DNA of 64,000 bases from NCBI GenBank assembly GCA_035048485.1, contig CM068586.1, positions 34,350,563 to 34,414,562 of the forward strand, given 5' to 3'. Shown here one piece after another: positions 23,636 through 36,906 of the stretch (positions are counted from its first letter, which is position 1; each line of letters starts with the position of its first letter). The notes below the pieces were generated by a model that was not told the DNA's origin, searched no databases, and was given only the letters and a program-made list of their open reading frames with translations. The position numbers were made by a program, and so were the translations under genes. Source of the stretch: Pteria penguin. Its lineage: Eukaryota; Mollusca; Bivalvia; Pterioida; Pteriidae.

Positions 23636-24185
23636 TTTTGGCTTTGGATTTTTGCATTTTGATTTAAATGCGAAATTAATATTAAATCAAGATTGACTCT
23701 ACTGTCGCATTTATCATCCAGACACATGCGCGATATCCAAATTATCAATAACACATGTTGTATGTATCCCTATTAACCAAATTCAAATGCAGGATCACAA
23801 TTGGAGATATTTAATTAAGGAATGTAATCTACCATTTGTTACATACCACATTCATATGACTGAAAATTTTGAAAATGATATTGTAATCGATCATTCAAGG
23901 TCCATATGTATAAATACACACATTCATGTATAAAATGTAAGTGCGTTTCAGTCGAATACTAAGTAAGGAGGCAAGTATTTAGCTGCTTATACACGTCTAC
24001 ATACTATACGCTTCTATTAAGATGTTTGGCAATAAATGAGGGCATTCATTACCTATTTCATGTATTCGAAGTTCTATCAGTCGCATCATAGGGAATGCAT
24101 TTAAAGGCTTCACCTTGTAGTGTTGAATTCTCCTCCACAAATAATATAAATATTGAAAACCTATAACAAACTGGGCCTGAAATCC
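23636..24185 (-). repeat. Inverted repeat arm, right (partner 18250-18720)
   Basis: It is the reverse-oriented homologue of 18250-18720, with the landmarks listed there. It starts about 500 bases upstream of the minus-strand reverse-transcriptase remnant, so it may be the 5' end of the same retroelement; this is unproven. Confidence 0.8.
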
Positions 24186-24444
24186 GTACTAGAAACGAAA
24201 ATCTATCTTTTCGCTGGAAATGAAATTTAGGTATGGTTATATTATATATTTTTATATATATGTGAATCTTGAATGTTTTGGTATATATCTCTAATTTCTA
24301 ACAACTTGTACAAGAACATGACGTCGTTTTCTCATTTATTGTATTGTTTATTTTCGTAATGTCATCATTAGTCTAGATTGTACTGGACTGACCAAAAATT
24401 TGTAGACATTGAGAATTTCTTGTTAATTATCATATGTTTTTATT
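24186..24444. other. Left flank of the tandem array; nothing recognised
   Basis: AT-rich sequence ending in ATATGTTTTTATT immediately before the first hairpin module of the array. Confidence 0.5.
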
Positions 24445-24751
24445 AGGTTTCACAAGTTTCACTTGTGAAACCTTTTATTATTCTACTGTCTTTTCTTATT
24501 TATTATTAGGTTTCACAAGTTTCACTTGTGAAACCTTTTATTATTCTACTGTCTTTTCTTATTTATTATTAGGTTTCACAAGTTTCACTTGTGAAACCTT
24601 TTATTATTCTACTGTCTTTTCTTATTATTATTAGGTTTCACAAGTTTCACTTGTGAAACCTTTTATTATTCTACTGTCTTTTCTTATTATTAGGTTTCAC
24701 AAGTTTCACTTGTGAAACCTTTTATTATTCTACTGTCTTTTCTTATTATTA
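24445..24751 (+). repeat. Five tandem 5' hairpin modules at the left edge of the array
   Basis: Modules start at 24445, 24508, 24571, 24633 and 24692 (period 59-63). Each is AGGTTTCACAAGT, a TTC loop, ACTTGTGAAACCT (a perfect 13-bp stem), then TTTATTATTCTACTGTCTTTTC and a few TTA units. The length differences come from the TTA units. ACTTGTGAAACCT is the same 13-mer that precedes the 3' hairpin of each element. Confidence 0.95.
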
Positions 24752-26353
24752 TTATTATTATTATTCTTCATCCGTTTTTTTTTTTTTGTGACGGCTCAGA
24801 AATCACTCATTATTAAAGATATTACTATTCTGTTTTCAGTGTTCGATTCGAAATTAAATTTTCAAGATTTGATTTTTTTAATTTTCTAAATTACCGCTTA
24901 TAAGCGCGCAGCGCCACCTACGACGCCAAAATTTTAAATCGCTATATCTTCCTTATTATTTATCCGATTGGAATGAAATTTTCAGCATTCGATTCAGAAA
25001 AGGAGATGCAAGATTTTATGTCACTGCGTCAATTTCGTAGCTCTACCCCGAAAAAGTTGACCTTGACCCGATTGTTTTCATTTCAAAAAAAATATTTCAA
25101 TCTTAGATTTTAGACAGTAGGATGAAAGATTTTAATGGTCTGATTTGGAATATGAAAAATTTTTGAAATCGGACCATAAATAAAGTCACAATGAGCGTGG
25201 GAAAATTCGCTATGACGTCATCAAAGCTAATTAAATATTCATACGTTAATATCTCTCTTATTAAATGAGATATCGGCATGAAATTTTTATATCTAAACAT
25301 GTTTCCACATTCTTAATCTACCTCTAGAATGAAAATGGCATGCTGCCAATATTTTTGAAATTATTGAAAATTTTCGAATCAAATCTTTGGCAAGGTCTAG
25401 CGACTTTATTTGCAGTCGGATTTTGATCGGGTTTCTTCCATTCGATAGAGCGTTCAAATACCTACCAGTAAAGTGTTCTCAGATTTTCGCTAACTCTTAC
25501 GGTTCTCGAGTTATTTGCGTTTGAACACGACAACCCCCTTTAAAGTGATGTTTGTGACGTCATCAACACTCATTAATTATTCATGAAATGTTTTCGCCTA
25601 TAGCTCGCTTATTGAGGAAGATAGAGGTGTGGAATTTGGTAGCATGATAGAGATTGAGAATATCTACCGACTGACAAGAGGAATTGGGCATGGAGCCAAA
25701 TTCCTGAAAATGACGTCATACTTTGTAAATGACGTCATATCTCCCTTATTTTTCATCGGATCGAGGCGGGGACGGTTGGAATCGATTCTGCGTGAAAAAG
25801 TAAAATGGTAAATACCAGCAACAGAATTTCGATATCTCTTACCGTTTTCGAGATATTTGCGGTCAAAGTTCAGTGTTTGGCCTTTCCTGAAAATACAATT
25901 TAAAACTTCAGGTACCTGTGTCTCGCTTATTGATAAAGCTAGAGGTATGAAATTTGGTAGCATAAAAGAGAATGCAAATATCTACCGACTGACAAAAGGG
26001 AATTGGCATGGTACCAAATTCCTGAAAATGACGTCATACTTTGTAAATGACGTCATAACTCCATTAATTTTCATATTATCGAATCGGGGATTGTTGCAAT
26101 CGATTCTGCGCGAAAATTTATATGCATAACATTGCCATCAAATTTTCGCTAACTCTTACCGTTTTCGAGTTATTTAGGTTTAAACACGACAACCCCCTTT
26201 AAAGTGATGCTTTCAACGTCACATAAAGTTCATTAATGTTTAATGAAATGGTTTCAGCTAAAGCTCGCTTATTAAGGAAGGTAGAGATGTGAAAATTGGT
26301 AGCATGATAGGGAATGAGGGTATCTACCGACTGACAAATGGAATTTGGCATGA

Positions 26354-28215
26354 GCAATCGGAATATAAATAATGTCACTAACTGTTTTGATAAGCGGACA
26401 AGACAAAGAGCGACAACTCTTGATTCTTTCTACTCGCGGCTGTATGGCCAGCTGATATGTTATACCACCTGGTGTAATAGCTCTGCGAGAAATCGCGATC
26501 CACGGAATTGTTAATTCTAACAGGAGTTATCTAAGGCCAAGTATGTGGAGTAGTTAGGGTTTTGCCATCATATACAGGGCTTACTCGGATTTAACAACAG
26601 ACACGATACACTCGCAGTATTCAATGTTTAAAGTGTGATGAGAAAAATACATAAATTATTCCCCCGTTTTGAAAACAATGGTTAACAAATATAAATCATT
26701 TAAGCGGTCATTGAATAACGTAGATATATAGGCTGATGTAATGTTTGAGAGGGTTGGGGGAGTTGAAGATTATTATTATTCCTCTTACCTATGTCAGCAC
26801 CTGAACGAGATTCGGTCTTTGTATTAGAGAACAGAATTTTCTAATTTCCCGTTCCAAAAAATTCTAACAACAAGTACGATATGACAATAGATGATGATAG
26901 ATTCGCGGGGAACCTGCGCAGCGCCAAGACCCCACTGGGAACCTGTGCGGCTCCGAATCCCTCGTCTTTTGGTAAATACTCACGACCCCAGCTACATTTA
27001 CGCAAGTCCCCATGATATGTTATTCTGCGGGGCTCCCAACCCCTCGTGTCTTTGTAAATACTCACGATCCCAGCTAGATTTGCTCTAGTCTCCATGATAT
27101 GTTTTCGTTGATAATTATTTCATATCCATTGCTCTTTCCTAATACTTTTAATACCGCGAAACCGTAGAGGTTAAAAGGAATCAAGATTTGCTCATATACT
27201 TCTGTTGTTATTATTAATATATTTTTGTTTCATTTCATTCAATACAAAATATCTTTAGAGATTTTGAGCAATATTCCTCTTACTCCCTTTAAATTCAACC
27301 CCTCTCTCTTTCATGCGTGACAATTACTGAAATAAAATAGAGAAACTTAGCACGTCTAAAAGAATACAGTGACAAAAAGCGAAATATCAGACTAGGCTTT
27401 AAAAAATAGTCTACCTTTCAAACAAACTGAAAGTTGGGCAAGTCAAGCCTCTTGCATAATTTAATCTATACCCCTTCCGAGCTCTCACATATGCCGTCAG
27501 AGAAAGAATAGGTTAGTTGTATATTATTCTAGATTGCATATATAATTATACAGAATCCTGCTTTTGTTTTGTTGCAAAATTTTTATGATTTAAACGTTTA
27601 GAATATTTTTCCTTTGAGAAGGGGACGCTTTATCCTCCGCCTCCCTGATACCCGTGTCAAGACGCTGTCCTTGATCCGCTTGGAACCTGCACAGCTTCCA
27701 GATCCCTCGTGGTTCGAAACATACTCATGTTTCTACCCCGCCTTGCCCAAGTTTCCATGCCGTTAGTAATTATTGCTTATTCTTTGTTCCTTTTTATTTA
27801 TATTTAAATTGAGAAAATATAGATTGAGGGAAAAAAAACTCTAAAAAATAAATAAAGCGGAATTTCAATACAGGACATAATGAACAAGTACACTCTTAAT
27901 ATAGAACCTTGCCAAAGCCTACACTTTTGTACCCGTCACAACTTACCACTTTAAGGGCACTCCGTCATCCGATGGAAACGTTTCAAACCATCTCCACCCC
28001 TCCCCGCCCACAAGCGCATCCGCACACACATCCCTATTATTACTTATTTTTACTCCTGATCTGCGTTGGTTTCGACCCTAAACGTAAACTTCAGCGGTTT
28101 TGATACTGACTCCTTTCTGTTTTTTTCTCTCTTAATATTTAGCTTTAAAGCTCTTTGCTTCCAGTATTAAATTCAAGTTCCGCTACAAAACTCTTGTTTA
28201 ATCTCACTGCTTTAA
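26354..28215 (+). repeat. Alternative 3' domain unique to copy 1
   Basis: This segment replaces the usual 3' domain, with the junction inside a core-repeat unit (GGAATTTGGCATG then unrelated sequence). It contains an 82-bp tandem pair anchored at AAATACTCACGA (26974 and 27056) and a degraded third relative near 27676-27760. The rest is AT-rich. Open frames at 26841-27095 and 27909-28103 are not recognisable. It could be captured host DNA or the 3' domain of a sister subfamily. Confidence 0.7.
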
Positions 28216-28267
28216 CTTTAGCTTGTGAAACCTTCTCGTTGCTTTAGCAACGAGCTCGTCTCTAGTT

Positions 28268-31200
28268 ATTATTATTATTCTTCATCCGTTTTTTTTTTTG
28301 TGACGGCTCAGAAATCACTCATTATTAAAGATATTACTATTCTGTTTTCAGTGTTCGATTCGAAATTAAATTTTCAAGGTTTGATTTTTTTAATTTTCTA
28401 AATTACCGCTTATAAGCGCGCAGCGCCACCTACGACGCCAAAATTTTGAATCGCTATATCTTCCTTATTATTTGTCCGATTGGAATGAAATTTTCAGCAT
28501 TCGATTCAGAAAAGGAGATGCAAGATTTTATGTCACTGCGTCAATTTCGTAGCTCTGCCCCGAAAAAGTTGACCTTGACCCGATTGTTTTCATTTCAAAA
28601 AAAATATTTCAATCTTAGATTTTAGACAGTAGGATGAAAGATTTTAATGGTCTGATTTGGAATATGAAAAATTTTTGAAATCGGACCATAAATAAAGTCA
28701 CAATGAGCGTGGGAAAATTCGCTATGACGTCATCAAAGCTAATTAAATATTCATACGTTAATATCTCTCTTATTAAATGAGATATCGGCATGAAATTTTA
28801 TATCTAAACATGTTTCCACATTCTTAATCTACCTCTAGAATGAAAATGGCATGCTGCCTATATTTTTGAAATTATTGAAAATTTTCCAATCAAATCTTTG
28901 GCAAGGTCTAGCGACTTTATTTGCAGTCGGATTTTGATCGGGTTTCTTCCATTCGATAGAGCGTTCAAATACCTACCAGTAAAGTGTTCTCAGATTTTCG
29001 CTAACTCTTACGGTTCTCGAGTTATTTGCGTTTGAACACGACAACCCCCTTTAAAGTGATGTTTGTGACGTCCATCAACACTCATTAATTATTCATGAAA
29101 TGTTTTCGCCTATAGCTCGCTTATTGAGGAAGATAGAGGTGTGAAATTTTGGTAGCATGATAGAGATTGAGAATATCTACCGACTGACAAGAGGAATTTG
29201 GCATGGAGCCAAATTCCTGAAAATGACGTCATACTTTGTAAATGACGTCATATCTCCCTTATTTTTCATCGGATCGAGGCGGGGACGGTTGGAATCGATT
29301 CTGCGTGAAAAAGTAAAATGGTAAGTACCAGCAACAGAATTTCGATATCTCTTACCGTTTTCGAGATATTTGCGGTCAAAGTTCAGTGTTTGGCCTTTCC
29401 TGAAAATACAATTTAAAACTTCAGGTACCTGTGTCTCGCTTATTGATAAAGCTAGAGGTATGAAATTTGGTAGCATAAAAGAGAATGCAAATATCTACCG
29501 ACTGACAAAAGGGAATTGGCAAGGTGCCAAATTCCTGAAAATGACGTCATACTTTTCTAAATGACGTCATAACTCCCTTATTTTTCATCGTATCGAATCG
29601 GGGATTGTTGCAATCGATTCTGCGTGAAAAAGTAGTTAAAGGAGAAAAGTCTGGTCTCAGATTTTCGATATCTCTAACCGTTTTCGAGATATTTGCGGTC
29701 AAAGTTCAGTGTTTGGCCTTTCCTGAAAATACAATTTAAAACTTCAGGTACCTGTGTCTCGCTTATTGATAAAGCTAGAGGTATGAAATTTGGTAGCATA
29801 AAAGAGAATGCAAATATCTACCGACTGACAAAAGGGAATTGACATGGTACCAAATTCCTGAAAATGACGTCATACTTTGTAAATGACGTCATATCTCCCT
29901 TATTTTTCATCGGATCGAGGCGGGGACGGTTGGAATCGATTCTGCGTGAAAAAGTAAAATGGTAAAAACTGGCAACAGAATTTCGATATCTCTTACCGTT
30001 TTCGAGATATTTGCGGTCAAAGTTCAGTGTTTGGCCTTTCCTGAAAATACAATTTAAAACTTCAGGTACCTGTGTCTCGCTTATTGATAAAGCTAGAGGT
30101 ATGAAATTTGGTAGCATAAAAGAAAATGCAAATATCTACCGAGTGACAAAAGGGAATTGGCATGGTACCAAATTCCTGAAAATGACGTCATACTTTGTAA
30201 ATGACGTCATAACTCCATTAATTTTCATCTTATCGAATCGGGGATTGTTGCAATCGATTCTGCGCGAAAATTTATATGCATAACATTGCCATCAAATTTT
30301 CGCTAACTCTTACCGTTTTCGAGTTATTTAGGTTTAAACACGACAACCCCCTTTAAAGTGATGCTTTCAACGTCACATAAAGTTCATTAATGTTTAATGA
30401 AATGGTTTCAGCTAAAGCTCGCTTATTAAAGAAGGTAGAGATGTGAAAATTGGTAGCATGATAGGGAATGAGGGTATCTACCGACTCTTTACTTTGAAAT
30501 TTCATCTTTCGGCTATTCATTCTCACAGACACATACTCCCGTTTAATGAAAAAATTTTTCGAAATATACGACGTTTTAAGAGAATTACGTAACATTTAAT
30601 ATTTTTCGATTTTCGCGTATGTAGCTTTTAGTTTTAATGGTAGATCTCTCAAATTTTCACTGTTATGTTCTCTAGGTTCATATCTTTAAAACTTTCATCG
30701 GCCGATATTATCTACCTATTTTAGTTTGGCCTCTATTTCAATTTAAAGTTTTTTAAAAAATACGTAATGTTCAAAACTGTCTTATTTTTAGTCTTTTAGT
30801 TTCCAAAACATTACGAAACGATTTTCCGTAACGATTTTACTATGAAACATGTTTCCCGGTATTTGAAAGTGAGCAATTTAAAGATTTTTTTATAAAAATA
30901 TCTTACTTGCGTAACTTTCAAGTATTTTTTATTCGTCGTATGAACAAATTATAAAAACAAGAGTTTGAGAAAGCATTTTGATTTCGATTTCTTAAACAAA
31001 AATCAAATTTTGGGCACTCTACTGATGAACAACGCAATAAACATATCTTCAGAAGCGCGGTCAATTTGCCTTGCTTAATACCTTGCACGACACCGCTGTG
31101 ATATAGGACTTCTTCCATGGACAAGGCGCAGTAACTCGCGATTAATTCAATCGTGATTTAAAGTGCTTTCTATAAAATAGAGTTTGAGAAAGTATTATGC

Positions 31201-32046
31201 ATTCGAATTCTTAAACAAAAAAAAAAACAAAAAAATAAAAAAACCAACCCCCCCCCCCCAAAAAAAAAACAAAAAAAAAAAAAAAAAGAAAAAAAAAAGC
31301 AAATTTACATTCTACGAGCTACTGCTGAACAAGGCTATAAAGAAATCTTCTCCGAGCGTCGGCATTACACATTAGAGAAGCGCGGTGAATTTGCCTTGCT
31401 TAATACCTCGCACTGCGCCGCTGTTATACAGGACTTCAAACGTGTGTGAATTAATCGCCAGTTACAGTGCTTTACCTGTGGAATACGACACATTGTCAAG
31501 TCTTTCTTTTGTATATTGGGGAAAGCGGCATTACTAAAGGCCATCGCGAGGAGAATTGTTTATTCCAGCAGAGTGGCGATTCAAGGTCAAACATCTGTAC
31601 ACGCGAAATAACTTGCGTAAGTTTCATCGCGAGGAGAATTGTTTATTCCAGCAGAGAGGCGATTCAAGGTCAAACATCTGTACACGCGAAATACCTTGCG
31701 TAAGTTAATAAATAAACAACATAAAGCGGGCAGTAAGGACTGAAGATGTAGGTTACACGTGCAGATTGTACTAAGTGTGATTGTCCTACATGTTTCTTGT
31801 TTCAAATATATGGTCAAGAGTAGTCGATATTGTGCGATGTAGGCTTCAGTATAATGTGTATAATGTAAGTCGCCGTTACCTACAATTTCTGCAAGTAGAT
31901 TGCGCAATGTGGATACCATCACTAAAGATCAGATATCTGGATCGTGAAAAAGAATTTTGTATTAGAGTAGGAGATCTCAGCTTCGCTGCTTCGACTTTAA
32001 CTTGTGAAACCTACTCGTTGCTTTAGCAACGAGCTCGTTTCTAGTT
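28268..32046 (+). mobile_element. Array copy 2
   Basis: It has no 5' hairpin module and three core units (anchors 29370, 29693, 30011; spacing 323 then 318). The A/C homopolymer tract is at about 31213-31299, two 82-bp units start at 31542 and 31625, the hairpin is at 32014-32033 and CTAG at 32041-32044. One CRE palindrome is broken (GACGTCCATC near 29067). It shares private variants with copy 3. Confidence 0.92.
32001..32046 (+). other. 3' terminal signature of the element (representative, copy 2)
   Basis: Order: CTTGTGAAACCT, two bases, a perfect 8-bp stem (CTCGTTGC / GCAACGAG) with a TTTA loop at 32014-32033, CTCGTTT, CTAG at 32041-32044, then TT. A hairpin a few bases before a CTRR end is the Helitron-type 3' terminus, and the 13-mer just upstream of it is the inner half of the asymmetric inverted repeat typical of Helentrons. 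Confidence 0.85.
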
Positions 32047-35000
32047 ATTATTATTCTTCATCCGTTTTTTTTTTTGTGACGGCTCAGAAATCACTCATTA
32101 TTAAAGATATTACTATTCTGTTTTCAGTGTTCGATTCGAAATTAAATTTTCAAGGTTTGATTTTTTTAATTTTCTAAATTACCGCTTATAAGCGCGCAGC
32201 GCCACCTACGACGCCAAAATTTTGAATCGCTATATCTTCCTTATTATTTGTCCGATTGGAATGAAATTTTCAGCATTCGATTCAGAAAAGGAGATGCAAG
32301 ATTTTATGTCACTGCGTCAATTTCGTAGCTCTACCCCGAAAAAGTTGACCTTGACCCGATTGTTTTCATTTCAAAAAAAATATTTCAATCTTAGATTTTA
32401 GACAGTAGGATGAAAGATTTTAATGGTCTGATTTGGAATATGAAAAATTTTTGAAATCGGACCATAAATAAAGTCACAATGAGCGTGGGAAAATTCGCTA
32501 TGACGTCATCAAAGCTAATTAAATATTCATACGTTAATATCTCTCTTATTAAATGAGATATCGGCATGAAATTTTATATCTAAACATGTTTCCACATTCT
32601 TAATCTACCTCTAGAATGAAAATGGCATGCTGCCTATATTTTTGAAATTATTGAAAAATTTTCCAATCAAATCTTTGGCAAGGTCTAGCGACTTTATTTG
32701 CAGTCGGATTTTGATCGGGTTTCTTCCATTCGATAGAGCGTTCAAATACCTACCAGTAAAGTGTTTCTCAGATTTTCGCTAACTCTTACGGTTCTCGAGT
32801 TATTTGCGTTTGAACACGACAACCCCCTTTAAAGTGATGTTTGTGACGTCATCAACACTCATTAATTATTCATGAAATGTTTTCGCCTATAGCTCGCTTA
32901 TTGAGGAAGATAGAGGTGTGAAATTTGGTAGCATGATAGAGATTGAGAATATCTACCGACTGACAAGAGGAATTTGGCATGGAGCCAAATTCCTGAAAAT
33001 GACGTCATACTTTGTAAATGACGTCATATCTCCCTTATTTTTCATCGGATCGAGGCGGGGACGGTTGGAATCGATTCTGCGTGAAAAAGTAAAATGGTAT
33101 ATACCAGCAACAGAATTTCGATATCTCTTACCGTTTTAGAGATATTTGCGGTCAAAGTTCAGTGTTTGGCCTTTCCTGAAAATACAATTTAAAACTTCAG
33201 GTACCTGTGTCTCGCTTATTGATAAAGCTAGAGGTATGAAATTTGGTAGCATAAAAGAGAATGCAAATATCTACCGACTGACAAAAGGGAATTGGCAAGG
33301 TGCCAAATTCCTGAAAATGACGTCATACTTTTCTAAATGACGTCATAACTCCCTTATTTTTCATCGTATCGAATCGGGGATTGTTGCAATCGATTCTGCG
33401 TGAAAAAGTAGTTAAAGGAGAAAAGTCTGGTCTCAGATTTTCGATATCTCTTACCGTTTTCGAGATATTTGCGGTCAAAGTTCAGTGTTTGGCCTTTCCT
33501 GAAAATACAATTTAAAACTTCAGGTACCTGTGTCTCGCTTATTGATAAAGCTAGAGGTATGAAATTTGGTAGCATAAAAGAGAATGCAAATATCTACCGA
33601 CTGACAAAAGGGAATTGACATGGTACCAAATTCCTGAAAATGACGTCATACTTTGTAAATGACGTCATATCTCCCTTATTTTTCATCGGATCGAGGCGGG
33701 GACGGTTGGAATCGATTCTGCGTGAAAAAGTAAAATGGTAAACACTGGCAACAGAATTTCGATATCTCTTACCGTTTTCGAGATATTTGCGGTCAAAGTT
33801 CAGTGTTTGGCCTTTCCTGAAAATACAATTTAAAACTTCAGGTACCTGTGTCTCGCTTATTGATAAAGCTAGAGGTATGAAATTTGGTAGCATAAAAGAA
33901 AATGCAAATATCTACCGACTGACAAAAGGGAATTGGCATGGTACCAAATTCCTGAAAATGACGTCATACTTTGTAAATGACGTCATAACTCCATTAATTT
34001 TCATCTTATCGAATCGGGGATTGTTGCAATCGATTCTGCGCGAAAATTTATATGCATAACATTGCCATCAAATTTTCGCTAACTCTTACCGTTTTTCGAG
34101 TTATTTAGGTTTAAACACGACAACCCCCTTTAAAAGTGATGCTTTCAACGTCACATAAAGTTCATTAATGTTTAATGAAATGGTTTCAGCTAAAGCTCGC
34201 TTATTAAAGAAGGTAGAGATGTGAAAATTGGTAGCATGATAGGGAATGAGGGTATCTACCGACTCTTTACTTTGAAATTTCATCTTTCGGCTATTCATTC
34301 TCACAGACACATACTCCCGTTTAATGAAAAAAAATTTTCGAAATATACGACGTTTTAAGAGAATTACGTAACATTTAATATTTTTCGATTTTCGCGTATG
34401 TAGCTTTTAGTTTTAAATGGTAATCTCTCAAATTTTCACTGTTATGTTTCTCTAGGTTCATATCTTTAAAACTTTCATCGGCCGATATTATCTACCTATT
34501 TTAGTTTGGCCTCTATTTCAATTTAAAGTTTTTTAAAAAATACGTAATGTTCAAAACTGTCTTATTTTTAGTCTTTTAGTTTCCAAAAACATTACGAAAC
34601 GATTTTCCGTAACGATTTTACTATGAAACATGTTTCCCGGTATTTGAAAGTGAGCAATTTAAAGATTTTTTTATAAAAATATCTTACTTGCGTAACTTTC
34701 AAGTATTTTTTATTCGTCGTATGAACAAATTATAAAAACAAGAGTTTGAGAAAGCATTTTGATTTCGATTTCTTAAACAAAAATCAAATTTTGGGCACTC
34801 TACTGATGAACAACGCAATAAACATATCTTCAGAAGCGCGGTCAATTTGCCTTGCTTAATACCTTGCACGACACCGCTGTGATATAGGACTTCTTCCATG
34901 GACAAGGCGCAGTAACTCGCGATTAATTCAATCGTGATTTAAAGTGCTTTCTATAAAATAGAGTTTGAGAAAGTATTATGCATTCGAATTCTTAAACAAA

Positions 35001-35830
35001 AAAAAAACCAAAAAATAAAAAAACCAACCCCCCCCCCCCCAAAAAAAAAAAACAAAAAAAAAAAAAAAAAAGAAAAAAAAAAGCAAATTTACATTCTACG
35101 AGCTACTGCTGAACAAGGCTATAAAGAAATCTTCTCCGAGCGTCGGCATTACACATTAGAGAAGCGCGGTGAATTTGCCTTGCTTAATACCTCGCACTGC
35201 GCCGCTGTTATACAGGACTTCAAACGTGTGTGAATTAATCGCCAGTTACAGTGCTTTACCTGTGGAATACGACACATTGTCAAGTCTTTCTTTTGTATAT
35301 TGGGGAAAGCGGCATTACTAAAGGCCATCGCGAGGAGAATTGTTTATTCCAGCAGAGTGGCGATTCAAGGTCAAACATCTGTACACGCGAAATAACTTGC
35401 GTAAGTTCATCGCGAGGAGAATTGTTTATTCCAGCAGAGAGGCGATTCAAGGTCAAACATCTGTACACGCGAAATAACCTTGCGTAAGTTAATAAATAAA
35501 CAACATAAAGCGGGCAGTAAGGACTGAAGATGTAGGTTACACGTGCAGATTGTACTAAGTGTGATTGTCCTACATGTTTCTTGTTTCAAATATATGGTCA
35601 AGAGTAGTCGATATTGTGCGATGTAGGCTTCAGTATAATGTGTATAATGTAAGTCGCCGTTACCTACAATTTCTGCAAGTAGATTGCGCAATGTGGATAC
35701 CATCACTAAAGATCAGATATCTGGATCGTGAAAAAGAATTTTGTATTAGAGTAGGAGATCTCAGCTTCGCTGCTTCGACTTTAACTTGTGAAACCTACTC
35801 GTTGCTTTAGCAACGAGCTCGTTTCTAGTT
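32047..35830 (+). mobile_element. Array copy 3
   Basis: It has no 5' module and three core units (33146, 33469, 33787), with the same 323/318 spacing and the same GGGAATTGACATGG variant as copy 2. The A/C tract is at 34992-35085, the hairpin at 35798-35817 and CTAG at 35825-35828. Nearly a duplicate of copy 2. Confidence 0.92.
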
Positions 35831-36906
35831 ATTATTATTATTCTTCATCCGTTTTTTTTTTTTTGTGACGGCTCAGAAATCACTCATTATTAAAGATATT
35901 ACTATTCTGTTTTCAGTGTTCGATTCGAAATTAAATTTTCAAGATTTGATTTTTTTAATTTTCTAAATTACCGCTTATAAGCGCGCAGCGCCACCTACGA
36001 CGCCAAAATTTTGAATCGCTATATCTTCCTTATTATTTGTCCGATTGGAATGAAATTTTCAGCATTCGATTCAGAAAAGGAGATGCAAGATTTTATGTCA
36101 CTGCGTCAATTTCGTAGCTCTACCCCGAAAAAGTTGACCTTGACCCGATTGTTTTCATTTCAAAAAAAATATTTCAATCTTAGATTTTAGACAGTAGGAT
36201 GAAAGATTTTAATGGTCTGATTTGGAATATGAAAAATTTTTGAAATCGGACCATAAATAAAGTCACAATGAGCGTGGGAAAATTCGCTATGACGTCATCA
36301 AAGCTAATTAAATATTCATACGTTTTAATATCTCTCTTATTAAATGAGATATCGGCATGAAATTTTATATCTAAACATGTTTCCACATTCTTAATCTACC
36401 TCTAGAATGAAAATGGCATGCTGCCAATATTTTTGAAATTATTGAAAATTTTCGAATCAAATCTTTGGCAAGGTCTAGCGACTTTATTTGCAGTCGGATT
36501 TTGATCGGGTTTCTTCCATTCGATAGAGCGTTCAAATACCTACCAGAAAAGTGTTCTCAGATTTTCGCTAACTCTTACGGTTCTCGAGTTATTTGCGTTT
36601 GAACACGACAACCCCCTTTAAAGTGATGTTTGTGACGTCATCAACACTCATTAATTATTCATGAAATGTTTTCGCCTATAGCTCGCTTATTGAGGAAGAT
36701 AGAGGTGTGAAATTTAGTAGCATGATAGAGATTGAGAATATCTACCGACTGACAAGAGGAATTTGGCATGGAGCCAAATTCCTGAAAATGACGTCATACT
36801 TTGTAAATGACGTCATATCTCCCTTATTTTTCATCGGATCGAGGCGGGGACGGTTGGAATCGATTCTGCGTGAAAAAGTAAAATGGTAAATACCTGCAAC
36901 AGAATT

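Larger units (their letters stand above)
24445..28267 (+). mobile_element. Array copy 1 (chimeric 3' half)
   Basis: It has five 5' modules, CTTCATCCG at 24766, and only one full core unit (25857). After a unit that stops at about 26353 it carries about 1.9 kb found in no other copy, then ends with CTTGTGAAACCT, the hairpin at 28235-28254 and CTAG at 28262-28265. The termini are therefore family-typical although the 3' half is different. It has six TGACGTCA sites. Confidence 0.85.

Noticed and set aside
24445..24751. CRISPR array (regularly spaced palindromic repeats)
   Set aside because: The intervals between hairpins are themselves identical repeats and not unique spacers, and the DNA is animal genomic.
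31184..31375. Lysine-rich protein encoded across the A-tract
   Set aside because: It is translated homopolymer sequence whose length varies between copies and would shift the frame.
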